From: a bacterium
Lineage (GTDB): Bacteria > Electryoneota > Electryoneia > Electryoneales > Electryoneaceae
Direction: 5' to 3'
Length of the DNA: 34,889 nucleotides
NCBI GenBank assembly: GCA_019912845.1
Contig: JAIOHU010000009.1
Coordinates: 1 to 34,889, forward strand
Shown here: one piece after another, positions 23,799-31,868 of the stretch
How positions within the stretch are numbered: position 1 is the stretch's first letter
Layout: every line of letters begins with the position of its first letter
Program-made: the position numbers and the translations under genes
Notes under the pieces: generated by a model
Database searches by the model: none
Seen by the model: only the letters and a program-made list of their open reading frames with translations
Told to the model about the DNA's origin: nothing

Positions 23799-26039
23799 CT
23801 ACTTCAACAAAATCACCTTCTGCACAGCATTTTTGCTACCCGTCTGCACCTTCAAGAAGTACACTCCGCTCACCAATTCTTCGCCAGCGTCAACAGTAAA
23901 CCGTTGCTGACCCGATGGATACATCCCTACCTGCTCAAACTGCAACTGACCGAGGGTGTTGTAGAGTTGAAAACGTACCTCGCTCTGTTCTGGCAAGGTA
24001 AATGGGACAGTTAAGGTCGAATTGAACGGATTCGGATAGACTGTTCCAAGCGTAAATCCACCCGGTAAAGACGCTTCGGCTGTCGTGCTGGCGGAAACTG
24101 TGATCTCAGCGTATGGTCCCTCACCGAACTGTGAACCCGGTTTAACCACAGAGGACACAGAGAACACAGAGGAAACCTGAGATTCCGCAACATCTTCGGA
24201 TGTCGCGGAACGATTGTATTCATCAACTTCTTCCCCACGTTCATTAACACTCTCACCTTGTTCATCAACATCCGAAGATGTTGATGCAGGTTGATTGTTT
24301 CCGACAAATCTACTATCAGAATCAACGACCTTCACTATGATCTTATTCCCCGGCCTAAACCCTTCCAGCCCATGCTCCGCATCACCCTGCCATGCGATCA
24401 CAGGAACTCTTTCAGATTGATTGTCAACAGTCGCAACACCAACCAGCAACTCACCATCATAGATTTCAATGACCGATGGGTTCAAGTTGTGCAATTCTTC
24501 TGTAAGTGAAATCAGGATCAAATAAGGTTTACCTGTTTTCTGTACTGTTGATTGTGTGGGAAGTAGAGGTACTCTGGCTGATGAAGTGGTCAGGCGGTGA
24601 TTTCCGACAACTACGCCCTCTTCATCCGGTTCATCAGGATAGGGGAAGGTGAAATCCCAGTCAAAATAACTGAAGAGATAATAACCATTGCCAGGTCGGA
24701 GTGAATCAAGAGTGCTCAATTCATAGGGGATGTTGAAGTTGCCTTCATCATCCATGATAATCGCGATTTCATCATACAGGAAATTCAGGACTGTTTCTAC
24801 AGGAAGCGCTTCCCAATAAGGATACCCAAGCCATGACCATTGGTTTTCTGGAATATACGTTGTGATGGGTCCTTCGTAACGCTGACCATTCTGAGAGAAA
24901 ACCTCATCGTCCTGGTTGAAAAGCAGATATCCCTGCCCGGGGTTGATAGCGTCAATGGTGTTTATGTAACCCGGAATATAGATATCACCATTATTCTGAT
25001 AAGCGAACACCAAGCTGGAAAGCCCACCGAAGACCGCTTCTGGTGAAGGAACGTCTGCCTGCAAGGTACTGGAAACAAGTTCAAAACGGTTGCCATGAAG
25101 ATCAAAGCTGAAGGTGTAGCCAACGGCTTCTATGCAGTCAAAAACAATGAGAATATCATCGCCTCCTCTACGTAAAACACAATAAACATACCTTCCTGAT
25201 TCATCTGGCACAATGTCCGCATAAAGACCTCCTCCAGCAAGATAATGAGCTATCTCCTCTGTATTGGTAGGGTTACTGACATCATATAACCAAAACCAGG
25301 ATGTGCCACCAGCTGTCATATAAAGATGTTCGTTCTTTATTGCTAGGTGCTGTACTGGCTCGGCTTCTGTTGTTGAGAGATACTCAATATTATCAATGTC
25401 TGAAATATCTAGAATTTGTACTCCATCACCTGTAATAAATGCAATCGTATCTTTCACAACCATGCTGTGTGACGAGATGTTTCTGTCTGGATGCTCCCAG
25501 GTGCCTCTAGGTTCAAAAGTTGTAGGATCAATCATGGAGAATATTGCGATATCTACGTCACGCAGTCCGCTTACAAGTAAAATGCTATCTTGAAGAACAA
25601 CTGTTGTGGGGTTCATCGGTGTTGTGATAGACCCCGCTTCTGTTATGTTGGCAGGGTCGGCAATATTAAAAATTAGAATTTCGCTGTCCCTAAAACTAGC
25701 GATATATAAATAGTCATCTCTGATTTGTGATGATCGAAACTGATTATCTCCATCTTCATTGTGAAATTCCTCAACGATCGAGGGATTTTCAGGATCAGAA
25801 ACATTAAAAACATACAAATCTTGCCTACCTGCTGCATAGAGATAGTTCTCAAATAGGTTTAGGTTGGCAATCCCTGTACCTTCTGGAACAGGGGTGTTGC
25901 TTAAAACAACTGGTTCAATTGGATTGGATATGTCGAATATCGTCAATCCATCATAACCTTGCGTTGCATACAACAATTCGTCCTTGACTAATAGCTCATA
26001 ATAATTGTCTTGCCCCCCCCCGCCATGCATTTCGAACAT
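23799..26039 (-). CDS. LVIVD beta-propeller type IX cargo protein, interrupted near its N terminus by a G9 tract
   Basis: A frame of 746 codons. Residues about 15-310 are LVIVD-type propeller repeats (LTIFDISNPIEP, LYVFNVSDPENP, ILIFNIADP, VQILDISDIDN, LYDVSNPTN). Residues about 315-465 are the paired 'WLGYP' domain, 501-580 the 'PYLILISL...PVIAWQG...GLEGF' module, 580-640 a repeat-derived linker, and 666-746 the type IX sorting tail (YPNPFNSTL, LVSGVYFLKV). The frame has no signal peptide. In a different frame, ATG at 26115 (preceded by AGAGG) encodes a clear signal peptide, MRTHSTTFIILLLCSVGVGFAQ, then DSLN as in the neighbouring paralogue. It runs into nine Gs (26013-26021) and stops at 25996. 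With eight Gs the two frames join. The intact gene is therefore 23799-26115; as sequenced it is OFF or misassembled. Confidence 0.8.
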   Translation of the reverse strand: MFEMHGGGGQDNYYELLVKDELLYATQGYDGLTIFDISNPIEPVVLSNTPVPEGTGIANLNLFENYLYAAGRQDLYVFNVSDPENPSIVEEFHNEDGDNQFRSSQIRDDYLYIASFRDSEILIFNIADPANITEAGSITTPMNPTTVVLQDSILLVSGLRDVDIAIFSMIDPTTFEPRGTWEHPDRNISSHSMVVKDTIAFITGDGVQILDISDIDNIEYLSTTEAEPVQHLAIKNEHLYMTAGGTSWFWLYDVSNPTNTEEIAHYLAGGGLYADIVPDESGRYVYCVLRRGGDDILIVFDCIEAVGYTFSFDLHGNRFELVSSTLQADVPSPEAVFGGLSSLVFAYQNNGDIYIPGYINTIDAINPGQGYLLFNQDDEVFSQNGQRYEGPITTYIPENQWSWLGYPYWEALPVETVLNFLYDEIAIIMDDEGNFNIPYELSTLDSLRPGNGYYLFSYFDWDFTFPYPDEPDEEGVVVGNHRLTTSSARVPLLPTQSTVQKTGKPYLILISLTEELHNLNPSVIEIYDGELLVGVATVDNQSERVPVIAWQGDAEHGLEGFRPGNKIIVKVVDSDSRFVGNNQPASTSSDVDEQGESVNERGEEVDEYNRSATSEDVAESQVSSVFSVSSVVKPGSQFGEGPYAEITVSASTTAEASLPGGFTLGTVYPNPFNSTLTVPFTLPEQSEVRFQLYNTLGQLQFEQVGMYPSGQQRFTVDAGEELVSGVYFLKVQTGSKNAVQKVILLK
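24142..24286 (-). repeat. Dispersed repeats forming an in-frame linker inside the 23799 gene
   Basis: Plus-strand 24142-24175 is the ACCACAGAGG-ACACAGAG-AACACAGAGG sequence. Bases 24183-24210 are a hairpin (TTCCGCAACATC-TTCG-GATGTCGCGGAA, 11 of 12 paired), and 24189-24215 match intergenic 19747-19773 at 25 of 27. Bases 24263-24286 form a perfect 10-bp palindrome (CATCAACATC-CGAA-GATGTTGATG). The encoded linker has 57 residues where the paralogue at 26159 has 7. Confidence 0.75.
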
Positions 26040-26115
26040 TCAGTGAGTCCTGGGCAAAACCGACACCTACCGAACATAGCAGTAATATAATAAACGTTGT
26101 TGAGTGCGTTCTCAT
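25996..26115 (-). pseudogene. Signal-peptide fragment of the 23799 gene in the alternative frame
   Basis: A 39-codon frame starting at ATG 26115, with AGAGG in the right place upstream. It encodes a typical signal peptide (MRTH, then a hydrophobic core FIILLLCSVGVG and FAQ) followed by DSLNVRNAWRGG, then leaves the propeller frame after the G tract and stops at TGA 25998-25996. The DSLN motif after the cleavage site also occurs in the paralogue at 26159 (LSQDSLN), which supports that this is the true N terminus of the downstream frame rather than a separate small gene. Confidence 0.75.
26013..26021 (-). repeat. Homopolymeric G9 tract (C9 on plus strand), candidate phase-variation switch
   Basis: Nine consecutive C on the plus strand lie about 30 codons after the true start. 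Loss of one base, or gain of two, joins the signal peptide frame to the propeller frame. It is the only homopolymer of this length that I noticed inside a gene in this window. Confidence 0.7.
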
Positions 26116-26158
26116 GCCAACCTCTTGTGATGTATATTTACGTATTAGCGCATCGCCC

Positions 26159-28333
26159 TTATTTCATCACCACAATTTTTTCCGTTTGCACACCAACCGG
26201 TGTCTGCATCCTCACAAAATAGACGCCTGAAGAAACCGAACTCCCGGCATCAGAATTACCAGACCACTGAAGCTGGTGACGCCCCGCTTCAAGATTCCCC
26301 CGATATAGTACCGCAACTTCAGAACCCAGGATATCGTATACTTTAACGGAAATCTCCGCTGTTTCGGGCAATGCAATCGTGATAGAGGTTGTTGCATTAA
26401 AAGGGTTCGGATAGGGAGTTGCCAACAAATACGTTTCCGGAAGCGGTTGGGAATCTATATCGAAAGCATCTATCTGGATTTCAGCAAAGGGTCCCTTTCC
26501 GAAGAGCTGGGGACCCCTAGCCCTACCTATTTCCTCAGATTGTTCATCAAATATAACAATAGCAATTGGAGTCCCTGGTGTAAATCCTGCCAACCCATGC
26601 TCCGTGTCACCCTGCCATGCAATCACAGGAATTTTTGGGTTTTGATTGTCAACAATCGCATCCCCCACCAGCAAATCACCGTCATAAACTTTAACGCCCG
26701 AAGGGTTCAAGTTGCGCAACTCTTCCGAAAGTGAAACCAGAATCAAATAGGGTTTGCCTGTCTTCTGCACAGTTGATTGTGTGGGAGGTAAAGTTACTCC
26801 GACCGATGAAGCGGGAAGGTATTGGTTTCCAACAACAACACCCTCTTCGTCGGGTTCAGCAGGGTACGGGAAGGTGAAATCCCAGTCAAAATAGCTGAAG
26901 AGATAATAACCATCGCCGGGACGAAGTGAGTCAAGTGTGCTTATTTCATACGGGATGTTGAAGTTGCCTTCATCATCCAGGATAATGGCAATTTCATCGA
27001 ACAGGAAATTCAGGGCTGTTTCGACATCTAATGGTTCCCAGTACGGGTACCCCAACCAGAACCAGCGATTCGCAGGAATATGGGTCGTGACCGGACCTTC
27101 GTAATGCTGTCCACGTTGGCTGAATATTTCATCATTCTGGTTGAATACAAGATAGCCTTGCCCTGGATCAATCGTTTCGATAGTGTTGACAAAATCTGGA
27201 ATATAGATATCACCATTATTCTGGTAGGCAATTACAAGGCTGTTCAAACCCCCAAAGAGAAACTCGGGTGTTGGAAAACGGGGCTGCAAACTGCTTGAAA
27301 CCAGTTGAAACCGGTTCCCTCGTTCTTCAAAATTGAAAGTGTAGCCAACAGCTTCAGTGCAATCATAAACTAGTATTTGCCCTATTGGCATAGTTGTGGT
27401 TACGAATATATATCTACCTGTTTCATCAGTATCTAAACTTTCATATATTCCTGGACCACGGTATATACCTACCATTTCAGGACTATCAGGAAATTGTAAA
27501 TCTGTCACCCATACTTCATGAGGTGGTCCCAAAACTATAGAATACAATACGTCATTTTTCAAAATAATATCTGAAGTGGGTGAATGGTCATAAATATTTA
27601 AAAATGATATATCTTCGGGGTTCGATATATCTAATATATGTAACTCGCTAGCACGAGCATATAAATAATGTTTATACAATATTAAATCAATAACAGCAAG
27701 ATTATCTCTTGGTGGTGGTGTTTGCCATGTGGAAATTAATTCATAGCTAAATGGAGTTGTTTCTCTAAATATTGCCAAATCATCACCATCTCTCCCACAG
27801 GCTATCAAAAGTGAATCATTAACTTGTACCTCTTTACATAGAAATGGTACGGGAATTTGAGTAACCAAAAACATGTTTTCTGGATCATTTACATCAAAAA
27901 TGACAACCTCCCGATCCCAATAATTAGCCATGTAAAGATAATTTTCTCGCAACCAACTATCTTTCATCATAAACATATATTCCCTATGCTCACCGATGTA
28001 TTCAGGGTTAACAGGGTCACTTATGTCCAAAGCAAAAATATCATGAACACTCGTAACAAATAATATTTCGTCCTTAACCAAGAGGTGATGAGATATTCCA
28101 TTAAGTTCGACCTCATTTACCAACGTCGGATTGGTAGGGTCGTGAACATCAAGTATTGATAATCCTGCCCTCCCGTGTGCAACATATAAATATCCCTGAT
28201 AATAAAGGACTTCACCGAAATCCTCCCCAAACGTCAATTGTCCGACCTGATGCATATTAAGTGAGTCCTGAGACAAAGTCGCAATTGTGCAGAACAAAAG
28301 TCCGACAATAATAAGTGTTATGTGCTTGAGCAT
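26159..28333 (-). CDS. LVIVD beta-propeller type IX cargo protein (intact paralogue)
   Basis: A 724-residue exported protein. Residues 1-22 are a signal peptide (MLKHITLIIVGLLFCTIATLSQ). Residues about 25-330 are LVIVD-type propeller repeats (LSILDVHDPTNP, IFALDISDPVNP, VVIFDVNDPEN, LHILDISNPED). Residues about 333-489 hold the two 'WLGYP' units, 524-601 the 'IAWQG...GLAGF' module, then a short GPFAEI segment and the type IX sorting tail (TPYPNPFNATTSI, VYDILGSEV, SGVYFVRM). ATG 28333 is preferred over the longer frame from 28354, because GGAGG (28339-28343) sits 5 nt before it and the signal peptide starts there. It is the tandem paralogue of the 23799 gene. The C-terminal halves are nearly identical in places (28 nt identical at 26952-26979 and 24727-24754), while the propellers differ strongly. 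Confidence 0.85.
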   Translation of the reverse strand: MLKHITLIIVGLLFCTIATLSQDSLNMHQVGQLTFGEDFGEVLYYQGYLYVAHGRAGLSILDVHDPTNPTLVNEVELNGISHHLLVKDEILFVTSVHDIFALDISDPVNPEYIGEHREYMFMMKDSWLRENYLYMANYWDREVVIFDVNDPENMFLVTQIPVPFLCKEVQVNDSLLIACGRDGDDLAIFRETTPFSYELISTWQTPPPRDNLAVIDLILYKHYLYARASELHILDISNPEDISFLNIYDHSPTSDIILKNDVLYSIVLGPPHEVWVTDLQFPDSPEMVGIYRGPGIYESLDTDETGRYIFVTTTMPIGQILVYDCTEAVGYTFNFEERGNRFQLVSSSLQPRFPTPEFLFGGLNSLVIAYQNNGDIYIPDFVNTIETIDPGQGYLVFNQNDEIFSQRGQHYEGPVTTHIPANRWFWLGYPYWEPLDVETALNFLFDEIAIILDDEGNFNIPYEISTLDSLRPGDGYYLFSYFDWDFTFPYPAEPDEEGVVVGNQYLPASSVGVTLPPTQSTVQKTGKPYLILVSLSEELRNLNPSGVKVYDGDLLVGDAIVDNQNPKIPVIAWQGDTEHGLAGFTPGTPIAIVIFDEQSEEIGRARGPQLFGKGPFAEIQIDAFDIDSQPLPETYLLATPYPNPFNATTSITIALPETAEISVKVYDILGSEVAVLYRGNLEAGRHQLQWSGNSDAGSSVSSGVYFVRMQTPVGVQTEKIVVMK

Positions 28334-28602
28334 AAAGACCTCCAGATACACCAATTAGCTAGATGAATACCACTAACAGCAAGTGTAGCAAGCGTAAACC
28401 ATGATCTTGAAGCGGGGCAAAGAAAGCAACCCAAAAAGCTGTTCCTAAAGTTTGTGAATTACTTGAATTCCAAATGGTTATTCATATTTTTCTGCGCAAA
28501 GAAATTCTCCTGCATCCCCTCTCCACAAAGACTACTGCCCCTGGGCTTTTTCCTATCCATCGCATTATTACTGGCTTTTAGTGCTTTCTTCGCTTGCTTG
28601 AC

Positions 28603-30921
28603 CTATTTCATCAAAATCAGTTTCTGAGAACTTACCAGACTATTATACTGCACGCTTAAGAAGTACATCCCGCTCGAAACATTATTCATATTACTAAAGT
28701 CGAGAAGTAGACTGTGAGTTCCAGCTTGGTATTCCTCAACCTTAGAATATACCTTTTGACCACCTAAATTATAAACTGCTACACCAACAATACCATTTTG
28801 AGGTACATTGATTTGAACTGTTGTCAAAGGATTGAATGGATTCGGGTACGCTGTGGAAACGCTGAATTTATTGGGTAATTGTGGGTCTTGTGACCCATTT
28901 GATATATTTATCTCAGCATAGGGACCAAATCCAAAATGATGAATTTTAGTTTTACTATCGGTAAATCCATTGACATTATCGTCTGACTGATAAAGTTTGT
29001 GGTTGGATCCTACAATATTTCCAGATTCATCCAAAACTGTGATGAGAATTGGATTTCCTTTTTTGAAGCCATCCAGTTTTTTCTTTGGAAATCCTTCCCA
29101 GCATATCACTGGATACACTATATCGGTATCATTGATATCTGAAATACCCACAAGTGTTTTTCCATCATAAATCTGAATTAATGCAGGATTTTGTGCATTG
29201 ATTTCGTCTTCCAAGTGTACCAATACGATATATGGTTGTCCAGTCGGGCGAATAATTGATGTATACTGAGTCTTTATCGAAAAGTCTTGCACAACCTCAA
29301 TGTCATCATCGCCATTTTCTGCATATTGAAAAGTGATCTCTTCTGTGGCAAAGACAAAATACCCCTCACCGGGATGCATATTGCCCAAGGTGTTAATCGG
29401 ATCAGGTTCATAATTTGGCAGCCAGAATCTACCTTCATCATTCATCACAATGGATATTGCTTGTTCAGCCTCTTCCAGTGCAACACCAACTGGAACTTCA
29501 TATTGAAATGGATAGCCTAACCAATTCCAACGATCAGGTTCAAGTAAATAAGTTGTGTTTTCACTAATTGGATCACCATATACCACAACTGTGTCTAGTT
29601 CACTGCTGAGCAGAAGATAACCCTGCGTAACATCCAGATTACCTATCCCATCAATATCAAGTTCGGGGATGAAAACGCTTCCATCATTGGCATACGCGAT
29701 TATTAAATTTTGTAAAGTACCAAATACTGCACCTGCGGTAAGATTAGCAGATGTACGATTTAAGGATATCAATTCAAAATAATTGTCCTGTAAGGGGATT
29801 ATCTGTGGAGTCCCATATTCTGATTCAAAACGTACCACCCAGGGGGAACATTCACCTACACCATAAGAGTGTGTTCCTCCCGAAAATAGCAGGTCACCAG
29901 TATGACCCATCAGAAGACTTCCGGCATACTCATCCTCATCACCGCCGAAGATGTACTCCCATTCAAGCAGACCATCATTGCTAACCTTTTTCAATATGAT
30001 GTCAATCTGTGCCGGATTATCAATCTCAATTTCATCAATCAGGTAATATCCGCCATGCGGCGAGGGTGTAATACTGTGTCCTGAAATATCGCTCAACCAG
30101 ATAATATTCCCATGCTCATCCATCTTGACTAAATGGCTGCCAGCAAGCAGGAAATTACCATTTTCTACAGGGTAAATACATCTCGCAAATGCACCGCCGA
30201 TATCCTCACCATAAAATTTAGTCCATAGGCTGTCACCTTGAGGGCTGAACTTGTAGACAAAGGCATTCATCTCATCAAACCCGAAGGAATTGGTTTTTCC
30301 TGCAGCAAGATAATTTCCATCAGAAGTTGGACTTACCCAATAGATCTCTTCCCAGTCGTCCCAGAGTAGCAGATCAGTCCAAAGTTCCTCACCTTCACTA
30401 TCAACACAAACGATCATCCCATCACGTTCCTCTTGCAGATAAACCCGACTCCAACCAACCAGCATATATCCACCTGTACCGGTTCGGCACATGTGCACAC
30501 CAACATCATCACGAAATGGATCGCCTATAAAAATCCGAGTACCAACATCGAAGTCATCAGCGATTTTAAAGATGAACTGATAAGGATCATTTATAAAAGG
30601 AATATCATACCCAATAGCAGCAAATTGGTTGTTTTCTAGTGGTACAAACCAACGGTAGTAGCCTGTCGATAATCTTCTGGCCCATATTAACTCACCATCA
30701 GATGTAATGGTATTCACATAAGAGATATGATCCGGAAGGTTCCTTCTTGTTGTTAATACACAGTAATTACCATCAGATTTTCTTTGAATGCAATCGGATA
30801 AGTCGAAATCTGCTGTTCCATAAGTCTGAGTCCATAGGGTATCTGGCGGTTGGCTGTGGGATAATTGAGGGGAAAACATGCTTAGAGATAAGCTCAACAT
30901 AAGTAACAATGACGTTTTCAT
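28603..30921 (-). CDS. Secreted repeat (delta-60/PQQ-like propeller) protein with type IX sorting tail
   Basis: A 772-residue exported protein. Residues 1-24 are a signal peptide ending in SHSQ. Residues about 25-375 are propeller-like repeats of the 'W-x-x-T-Y/F-G ... SDGNYxVLT ... DxxGExLWT' kind (TLWTQTYG, SDGELIWARRL, SEGEELWTDLL, PQGDSLWTKFYG, DGLLEWEYIFGG), similar to the unannotated repeats of many FCB surface proteins. Residues about 382-532 are the paired 'WLGYP' domain (here WNWLGYPF), 559-637 the 'PYIVLVHL...VICWEG...LDGF' module, and 690-772 the type IX tail (AYPNPFNPLT, SGMYFLSV). AAGGAG with 6-nt spacing precedes the ATG. It is the first of three same-strand cargo genes, separated by gaps of about 270 and 40-120 nt. 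No enzymatic motif was seen. Confidence 0.85.
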   Translation of the reverse strand: MKTSLLLMLSLSLSMFSPQLSHSQPPDTLWTQTYGTADFDLSDCIQRKSDGNYCVLTTRRNLPDHISYVNTITSDGELIWARRLSTGYYRWFVPLENNQFAAIGYDIPFINDPYQFIFKIADDFDVGTRIFIGDPFRDDVGVHMCRTGTGGYMLVGWSRVYLQEERDGMIVCVDSEGEELWTDLLLWDDWEEIYWVSPTSDGNYLAAGKTNSFGFDEMNAFVYKFSPQGDSLWTKFYGEDIGGAFARCIYPVENGNFLLAGSHLVKMDEHGNIIWLSDISGHSITPSPHGGYYLIDEIEIDNPAQIDIILKKVSNDGLLEWEYIFGGDEDEYAGSLLMGHTGDLLFSGGTHSYGVGECSPWVVRFESEYGTPQIIPLQDNYFELISLNRTSANLTAGAVFGTLQNLIIAYANDGSVFIPELDIDGIGNLDVTQGYLLLSSELDTVVVYGDPISENTTYLLEPDRWNWLGYPFQYEVPVGVALEEAEQAISIVMNDEGRFWLPNYEPDPINTLGNMHPGEGYFVFATEEITFQYAENGDDDIEVVQDFSIKTQYTSIIRPTGQPYIVLVHLEDEINAQNPALIQIYDGKTLVGISDINDTDIVYPVICWEGFPKKKLDGFKKGNPILITVLDESGNIVGSNHKLYQSDDNVNGFTDSKTKIHHFGFGPYAEINISNGSQDPQLPNKFSVSTAYPNPFNPLTTVQINVPQNGIVGVAVYNLGGQKVYSKVEEYQAGTHSLLLDFSNMNNVSSGMYFLSVQYNSLVSSQKLILMK

Positions 30922-31342
30922 GAGAAGCTCCTTTGTATGCGGTGCTTGATGTTGTTCAGTTTAATATAAGCAATAAATCTCCATCAATCCTATAATATAC
31001 AAAGAAAAGCCAGCCCGTGATCTTGCTTTGCGGGGCGCAGTCGGGTGGCATGTAGCTTGTCACATGTTCCATGCTTTGATTGAGTCTCCTCATAATAAAC
31101 TCACCTGATGGATTAAGGGGGGATTGAAAGGGGGCGTGTCAGCCACCCTTTCACAGAAGACAAAGAAGATTTCCCCCAAACAGCTAGTTTTACTCGTATA
31201 GTAATCTAAAAGCATCAAACGAGTTTGTGCCTGCACTGAAATATACCACTACTATTGTGACAAATTCAATTGATTTGAGCAGAAATTGAAATTGTTGGAC
31301 GTATGGATGTGTGTCATGGAGGGGTACGGATGCAAATAATTT

Positions 31343-31457
31343 CTGGATCCCTGCCCAACTCATCACCGGGATGACGATAGCAATGACCTCCTGAATGCTC
31401 TGCCTGCGGCAGGGTTCTGCGAATCCAGCTCACATCATGCTGGAATGACGCGGGGAA
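31343..31457. repeat. Composite of dispersed repeats
   Basis: It contains CTGGATCC...AACTCATCACCGGGATGACG (20-nt core shared with 493-512), the 35-nt unit at 31396-31430 (32 of 35 matches to the reverse complement of 23463-23497), and a CCAGC/GCTGG hairpin ending in GGAATGACGCGGGG. Confidence 0.75.
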
Positions 31458-31533
31458 TAAGCCTCGATTAATTTGGGCACACTATGTTCGCATAAGGAGT
31501 TAGAGGAATTGGTTGAAAATGAATTTATTAAAC

Positions 31534-31671
31534 TTGGGATAAATCCCAAACCAGAAACAAATTGCTAACCTGGAGTTTGGCGCTCCATGCCACATCGGAG
31601 TGTGGCGTTCCATGACACATCGGAGCGTCGTGCTCCAAAAACAGATTGCTTCGCTTCGCTCGCAATGACTA
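31534..31671. repeat. Composite of dispersed repeats
   Basis: TTGGGAT-AA-ATCCCAA (31534-31549) matches the unit at 23717. Several imperfect copies of the GGAGCGCCACACT/AGTGTGGCGCTCC unit follow (31567-31637), then AGATTGCTTCGCTTCGCTCGCAATGAC (about 31645-31671), the reverse of the CATTGCGAGCGAAGCAATCT family. Confidence 0.75.
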
Positions 31672-31868
31672 TAAACAACCGCATAAAAATTCAATCTCAA
31701 CAAATCTCAACGGATAATGCTGAAGAGGGTATTAACCATACACCAACCTACCGGTACAGCGTGAGATTGATTCTTCTAAGCTGTTGGTTGAACTGTTGAG
31801 TTCATTCCTACTCTTTTGCATATTAGTAAAGTCGCATCCACTTTCCCACCATTTTTTTGGAAGATATC

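Larger units (their letters stand above)
30922..31868. other. Long intergenic region with palindromic repeats
   Basis: It separates the divergent 28603 gene and the 31869 regulator gene. No gene is supported; the 67-70 codon frames at 31500-31799 are repeat-derived. A GAAAGGG/CCCTTTC hairpin lies at 31126-31152. Repeats at 31343-31457 and 31534-31671 are listed separately. Promoters for both genes must lie here, but none could be recognised with confidence. Confidence 0.6.

Noticed and set aside
28537-28551. GCCC-CT-GGGC-TTTTT as terminator
   Set aside because: The loop would be only 2 nt; allowing a feasible loop leaves a 3-bp stem, too weak to call.
31500-31799. Two short open frames (about 67 and 70 codons)
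   Set aside because: Both are made largely of repeat units at 31534-31671.
31672-31868. Sigma-54 promoter (-24 GG / -12 GC) near the regulator genes
   Set aside because: No TGGCAC-N5-TTGC-like sequence was found here or upstream of the other operons scanned by eye.
31857-31868. TTG start for the sigma-54 regulator
   Set aside because: The GGAAG ribosome-binding sequence overlaps this codon, whereas it is ideally placed for ATG 31869.
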